Assembly: GCF_016595245.1 (NCBI RefSeq)
Contig: NZ_JAENHM010000072.1
Coordinates: forward strand, 1-61,728
DNA length: 61,728 nucleotides
Direction: 5' to 3'
From: Azospirillum endophyticum
GTDB taxonomy: Bacteria; Pseudomonadota; Alphaproteobacteria; Azospirillales; Azospirillaceae
A program made the translations under genes and the position numbers. A model generated the notes under the pieces. It was not told the origin of the DNA. It worked only from the letters and a program-made list of their open reading frames with translations, and made no database searches. Numbering within the stretch: the stretch's first letter is position 1; each line of letters starts with the position of its first letter. Below, piece by piece: positions 57,899 to 61,728 of this stretch.

Positions 57899-59679
57899 GG
57901 GGTGGGCTCCGCAGCGGAAACATCGGGCGAGGGCGCCGGCGACGACGCCTGATGAGCGGGAGCCAGGGCATAATGGCCCTTGCCGCTCTTCTTGGCGTCG
58001 TACATGGCGGCATCGGCGCGATCGGTCAATTCCCTCACCGTCTCGCCACGGCCGGGAGCATGGACGGCGATGCCGATCGACAGGCCCAGCGGCTTTTCGG
58101 GGCTGGCCGACAGATGGGCAAGTTCGCGCATGCCGTTCAGCAGCCGTTCGGCGACGACACGCGCCTTCGCCTCGTCGGTGCGGCCCAGCCACAGCACGAA
58201 CTCGTCGCCGCCCAGCCGCCCAGGCAGGTCGCCCGGCCGCACCCCGGTGGTCAGCAGCGTGCCGATGGCCTTCAGCACCGCGTCGCCCTGCTGGTGCCCA
58301 TGCAGGTCGTTGACCGCCTTGAAATTGTCCAGGTCGACATAGAGCAGGGCCGACGGCCCGCTGTCGGGCCGCGAGATCGACTCGTCCAGCCGCTCGAAGA
58401 AGGTCCGGCGGTTGAACAGGCCGGTCAGCCCGTCGCGCTCCGACAGACGGCGCAGCCGCTCCTGGTAGGCGAGGTGGGCGTGCGCGATGCCGATATGGTC
58501 GGCCACACCCGACATCAGCTGGCGGTCGTCGTCGTCCCAGGGTTCCGAATTGCCGGCGCGCCAGACCAGCAGCGCGCCGTTCGCCGCCTGGCGGTATTCC
58601 GTCCGCTCGCCGATCAGCTGCACATGGCCCAGCCGGTCGGTCACCAGCCCCTCGCTGTTGGCGATGCGGTCGAGCAGCGCGGCTCCGACCTCCGGCAGGG
58701 CTGCCCCGAACTCGGCGACCAGCGACAAGGGCACCCGCCCCCCCGCTGCGCCAGCGGTCCCGCCGCCCTCCTCCGCCCGATAGATGCGGCAGCCGTCGGC
58801 GCTGAGCGCCCGTGCCGTCTCCGCGGCGGCGACGGCCAGCGCCTCCGCCGCGTCGAGCCGGTCGCGCAGGGTGTGGACGATGTGCCCCAGAAGCCGCTCG
58901 CGGTTCCGGATGCGTGCCAGTTCGTTGGAGCGCAGCACCTGTTCGGTCACGTCGCGGCAGACGCCGCGGGCGCCGATCCAATCGCCCTGCGGCCCGAACA
59001 GCGGCAGGGCGGAGGCGACGACGCAGGCCGGCGCGCCGTCGGCGCCTTTCAGCCAAAGCTCCGTCTGATCGACCGGGCGGCGGCAGTCGAAGGGCATCGG
59101 CAGATCTTCCGCCTCGTCCAGTGCCAGCCTGCGCGGGTCGCGGCCGATCAGCGCGTCCGCCGGATAGCCCAGCGCGCCCTTGTGGCTGACGAAGACGAAG
59201 GTGCCGTCCGGTCCCGTTTCCCACGCGAAGTCGGAGGAGACCTCGACCAGATCCTTATAACGCCGCCGAGATTCGGTCAGCGTGTGGCGCAGCTGCCGCT
59301 CCAGCGTGTCGTCGCGGCCCAGCAGCAGGAAACCGCCCTCGGTCAGCGGTACGCCGGCCCATTCGACGATCATGATCCCGCGCAGCGATTCCACCGGCAC
59401 CGACCGCAAGCCCGGTGCCACGCTGGACGCCGACAGCCAACTGCGCAGCTCCGGCAGCCAGCGCGGGTCGCTGTCCATCATGTCCTCCGCCTCGGCGTTG
59501 GCTTCGGCGACGGCCAGGGCGGAATCCAGCCGCAGGGCCGGGCCGGGATACAGCGCGACCAACGTCACGGTGCCGGTCTGGCCGCCGGTGGTGGCGGAAG
59601 CGGAGTCGGAGGTAGCGGTGGTCAGAAGAAGGTCCACGGCGATCCCAGAGGGGCAAACCACATGGCTTGTGGACCACAT
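57895..59679 (-). CDS. PAS/GAF-type diguanylate cyclase (GGDEF)
   Basis: Cytosolic sensor enzyme making the second messenger cyclic-di-GMP. 594 residues, no membrane segment. A PAS-like domain around ~140-250 (YKDLVEVSSDFAWETGPDGT, FVFVSHKGALGYPADALIG, DWIGARGVCRDVTEQVLRSN), then a GAF-like domain (~275-400), then GGDEF (LSERDGLTGLFNRRTFFERL to ~570). The active-site loop reads GRLGGDEFVLWL, and the product-inhibition I-site RPGD lies five residues before GGDEF, so it should be active and feedback-inhibited. No EAL domain. ATG 59679 is the longest start; GTG 59634 is an alternative. Translationally coupled to the DUF2336 gene. Confidence 0.92.
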   Translation of the reverse strand: MWSTSHVVCPSGIAVDLLLTTATSDSASATTGGQTGTVTLVALYPGPALRLDSALAVAEANAEAEDMMDSDPRWLPELRSWLSASSVAPGLRSVPVESLRGIMIVEWAGVPLTEGGFLLLGRDDTLERQLRHTLTESRRRYKDLVEVSSDFAWETGPDGTFVFVSHKGALGYPADALIGRDPRRLALDEAEDLPMPFDCRRPVDQTELWLKGADGAPACVVASALPLFGPQGDWIGARGVCRDVTEQVLRSNELARIRNRERLLGHIVHTLRDRLDAAEALAVAAAETARALSADGCRIYRAEEGGGTAGAAGGRVPLSLVAEFGAALPEVGAALLDRIANSEGLVTDRLGHVQLIGERTEYRQAANGALLVWRAGNSEPWDDDDRQLMSGVADHIGIAHAHLAYQERLRRLSERDGLTGLFNRRTFFERLDESISRPDSGPSALLYVDLDNFKAVNDLHGHQQGDAVLKAIGTLLTTGVRPGDLPGRLGGDEFVLWLGRTDEAKARVVAERLLNGMRELAHLSASPEKPLGLSIGIAVHAPGRGETVRELTDRADAAMYDAKKSGKGHYALAPAHQASSPAPSPDVSAAEPTP

Positions 59680-59873
59680 GGCGGACAGGGCGAAAAACCT
59701 TAGGTAGCAAACCGATGAAGGTCTGGCCCATGCTACCTCTTTAGGGGTTAATCTTCAATCAACCTACGAAGCGGGGAACTCCCCATAGCGGCGGCTTGGC
59801 CGAAGGGCGGCCCCGCGGCTGCGACCTTGTGAAGCGCCTTGCGGCCGACCGGCGCCGGCCCCATTCTTGGGGG

Positions 59874-60593
59874 ATGACCGTCCAGACCTCCCCCGCCGCC
59901 CCGGCGCCCGCTTCCGCCACGAACGCCATGGCCACCCTGCGCGACCGCGCCGTGTGGATCTTCGACCTCGACAACACGCTGTATCCGGCGGCCTGCAATC
60001 TGTTCGTCCAGGTCGACCGCCGGATCAACGAGTTCATTGCCGGCCATTTCAACATCGGCATGGACGAGGCACGGGTGCGGCAGAAGCACTTCTTCCGCGA
60101 ATACGGCACCACGCTGCGCGGCCTGATGATGGAGCACGACGTCGATCCGGTCGCCTACATGGACTATGTCCACGACATCGACGTGACCGGCGTCCAGCCC
60201 TCCGCCCTGCTGGCCGACGCGCTGGGCGGGCTGCCGGGCCGCAAGATCATCTATACCAACGGCTCGGTCCGCCATGCCGAGAACGTTGCCGGCCGGCTGG
60301 GCATCCTCGACCGGTTCGACGCGGTGTTCGACATCGCCGCCGGCGGCTATGTGCCGAAACCCGATCCGCGTCCCTACGCCACGCTGGTGGAGCGCTACGG
60401 CGTCGACCCCACCGATGCCTGCATGGTGGAGGACATCGCCCGCAACCTCGCCCCCGCCCATGCGCTGGGCATGACCACCGTCTGGGTCCGCGGCGAGAAG
60501 GAGTACGAGAAGGCCGGCGTCGGCGCCGGGGTCCACATCGACCACACCGTGGACGACCTGCCCGCCTGGCTGGCCAAGGTTGCCGGCCTGTAG
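59874..60593 (+). CDS. HAD-family pyrimidine 5'-nucleotidase
   Basis: HAD hydrolase of the SDT1/pyrimidine 5'-nucleotidase group, releasing nucleosides from pyrimidine monophosphates. 239 residues. Motif I VWIFDLDNTLYPAACN (nucleophile Asp-Leu-Asp), the helical cap (VDRRINEFIAGHFNIGMDEA, FFREYGTTLRGLMMEHDVDP), motif II KIIYTNGSVRHAENVAGRLG, motif III lysine in YVPKPDPRPYATLVERYGVD and motif IV ACMVEDIARNLAPAHALGM. ATG 59874 with TTGGGGG upstream. It lies 108 bp before dapD, an order often seen in alphaproteobacteria. Confidence 0.9.
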   Translation: MTVQTSPAAPAPASATNAMATLRDRAVWIFDLDNTLYPAACNLFVQVDRRINEFIAGHFNIGMDEARVRQKHFFREYGTTLRGLMMEHDVDPVAYMDYVHDIDVTGVQPSALLADALGGLPGRKIIYTNGSVRHAENVAGRLGILDRFDAVFDIAAGGYVPKPDPRPYATLVERYGVDPTDACMVEDIARNLAPAHALGMTTVWVRGEKEYEKAGVGAGVHIDHTVDDLPAWLAKVAGL

Positions 60594-60701
60594 GGCTTTG
60601 TCGCAAACCGGCTATTGCCGGCCGCGGGTATGGTTGACAGGGGGCGCGATGCGGCTCCATGGTGCCGTCCCTTGGACAATCGACAGCAGAACGACCGCGC
60701 C

Positions 60702-61544
60702 ATGAGCCACGCCAGCCTGCAGGCCACCATCGACGCCGCCTGGGAAAACCGCGCCGATCTCACCACCGCCACCACCGGATCCGTCCGCGACGCCGTGAAT
60801 TCGGCGCTCGACGCGCTCGACGCCGGCGACCTGCGCGTCGCGGAGAAGACCGCCGGCGGCTGGACGGTCAACCAGTGGCTGAAGAAGGCGGTGCTGCTGT
60901 CCTTCCGCCTGAACGCCAACGAGATGATCCCCGGCGGCCCCGGCGGCTCCTCCTGGTACGACAAGGTGCCGCCGAAGTTCGAAGGCTGGACCGAGGGCCA
61001 GTTCCAGAACGCCGGCTTCCGCGCCCTGCCCGGCGCCATCGCCCGCAAGTCGTCCTACGTCGCCCCCGGCGTCATCCTGATGCCGAGCTTCGTCAATGTC
61101 GGCGCCTATGTCGACAGCGGCACCATGGTCGACACCTGGGTCACCGTCGGCTCCTGCGCCCAGATCGGCAAGAACGTCCACCTGTCGGGCGGCGTCGGCA
61201 TCGGCGGCGTGCTGGAGCCGCTGCAAGCCGACCCGGTCATCATCGAGGACAACTGCTTCATCGGCGCCCGTTCGGAGATCGTCGAGGGCGTGATCGTCGA
61301 ACAGGGCGCGGTCATTTCCATGGGCTGCTACATCGGCGCCTCGACCAAGATCATCGACCGCCACACCGGCGAGGTCTTCATGGGCCGCGTCCCGGCCTAT
61401 TCGGTCGTCGTCCCCGGCTCGCTGCCCGGCAAGCCGCTGCCCGACGGCACCCCGGGCCCGAGCCTGTACTGCTGCGTCATCATCAAGCGCGTCGACGAGA
61501 AGACCCGGTCCAAGACCGCGATCAACGACCTGCTGCGGGACTGA
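60702..61544 (+). CDS. dapD: 2,3,4,5-tetrahydropyridine-2,6-dicarboxylate N-succinyltransferase
   Basis: Succinylase step of lysine and diaminopimelate synthesis, using succinyl-CoA. 280 residues. The N-terminal helical domain (LQATIDAAWENRADLTTATT, GGWTVNQWLKKAVLLSFRLN) is followed by a left-handed beta-helix of hexapeptides: YVAPGVILMPSFVNVGAYVD, TMVDTWVTVGSCAQIGKNVH, GGVGIGGVLEPLQADPVIIE, DNCFIGARSEIVEGVIVEQG. ATG 60702. The window ends before dapE, the next gene in many relatives. Confidence 0.96.
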   Translation: MSHASLQATIDAAWENRADLTTATTGSVRDAVNSALDALDAGDLRVAEKTAGGWTVNQWLKKAVLLSFRLNANEMIPGGPGGSSWYDKVPPKFEGWTEGQFQNAGFRALPGAIARKSSYVAPGVILMPSFVNVGAYVDSGTMVDTWVTVGSCAQIGKNVHLSGGVGIGGVLEPLQADPVIIEDNCFIGARSEIVEGVIVEQGAVISMGCYIGASTKIIDRHTGEVFMGRVPAYSVVVPGSLPGKPLPDGTPGPSLYCCVIIKRVDEKTRSKTAINDLLRD

Positions 61545-61557
61545 TCGGACCAATAAG

Positions 61558-61708
61558 CCCTCTCCCGCCCCGGGAGAGGGAGGGGACCCACGAAGTGGGG
61601 AGGGTGAGGGGGCGGCCAAGAATCCCGAACCGCACGGTTCCCTGGATCACCCCTCACCCTTCCCAAGCTGCGCTTGGGCCCCTTCCCTCTCCCGGGACGG
61701 GAGAGGGA
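61558..61708. repeat. Dispersed intergenic palindromic element, related family
   Basis: 151 nt beginning and ending with CCCTCTCCC-type hairpins (61558-61580: CCCTCTCCCGCC/CGGGAGAGGG; 61687-61708: CCCTCTCCCGG/CGGGAGAGGGA). In between are complementary stretches around GGGTGAGGGGGCGG and CCCCTCACCC. It starts 13 bp after the dapD stop. Same composition and gene-boundary placement as 7542-7647 and 40281-40388, but a different subfamily. Confidence 0.75.
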
Positions 61709-61728
61709 CCATGACTTGCGAACCTGGA

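Overview
High-GC bacterial chromosome segment. The gene content and order point to an alphaproteobacterium of the Rhodospirillales, most like Azospirillum. The pointers are the tuf / tRNA-Gly / tRNA-Tyr / rlmB / tRNA-Thr group, the rne-amiC-mrcA-prfB neighbourhood, rpmH-rnpA-yidD-yidC-engB followed by argB, the ffh-rpsP-rimM-trmD-rplS run, a DUF3126 gene and an alpha-r8 (MmgR-like) small RNA. The genus is an inference; no 16S gene is present. There is no transposase, integrase, phage gene or CRISPR array, so this looks like core chromosome with accessory insertions.

Layout. 1-1918: the start of EF-Tu, three tRNAs and the 23S rRNA methyltransferase RlmB. 2116-5280: two small unknown proteins flanking an exopolysaccharide pair (Wza-like lipoprotein and beta-barrel protein). 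5649-10958: a MarR regulator and a branched-chain-amino-acid-type ABC transporter whose two permeases are fused. 10991-17100: two NitT/TauT-type ABC modules on the minus strand, the second with two permeases and no binding protein. 17344-18618: a 29-codon gene whose ribosome binding site is perfectly complementary to its own 3' region, an unknown membrane protein and DUF3126. 18895-23179: two convergent genes, a caspase-fold/SH3/MORN protein and an ExeA-like ATPase/ankyrin protein, both lacking key catalytic residues. 23390-27199: a ROK sugar kinase, hairpin-rich DNA, a 20-residue membrane protein, the sRNA, trehalose-phosphate phosphatase and two small proteins.

27364-39606: prfB with its programmed frameshift, an O-acetylation pair (MBOAT plus SGNH), mrcA, amiC and rne. 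39708-44716: greB, thiC under a TPP riboswitch, corA, a small unknown gene and argB. 44829-53420: a cation/proton antiporter, then a dense block for membrane-protein insertion, RNase P, ribosomal proteins, tRNA/ribosome maturation and the signal recognition particle. 53754-61544: a duplicated pentapeptide-repeat protein, a J-domain-like protein, a secreted unknown, a translationally coupled GGDEF/DUF2336 pair, a HAD nucleotidase and dapD.

The most unusual signals are the fold-back small-ORF RNA at 17344-17511, the paired pseudo-enzymes at 18895-23179, and the palindrome-rich 24308-24839 interval. Long inverted repeats (about 106-150 nt) sit at gene boundaries near 7.6, 40.3 and 61.6 kb.
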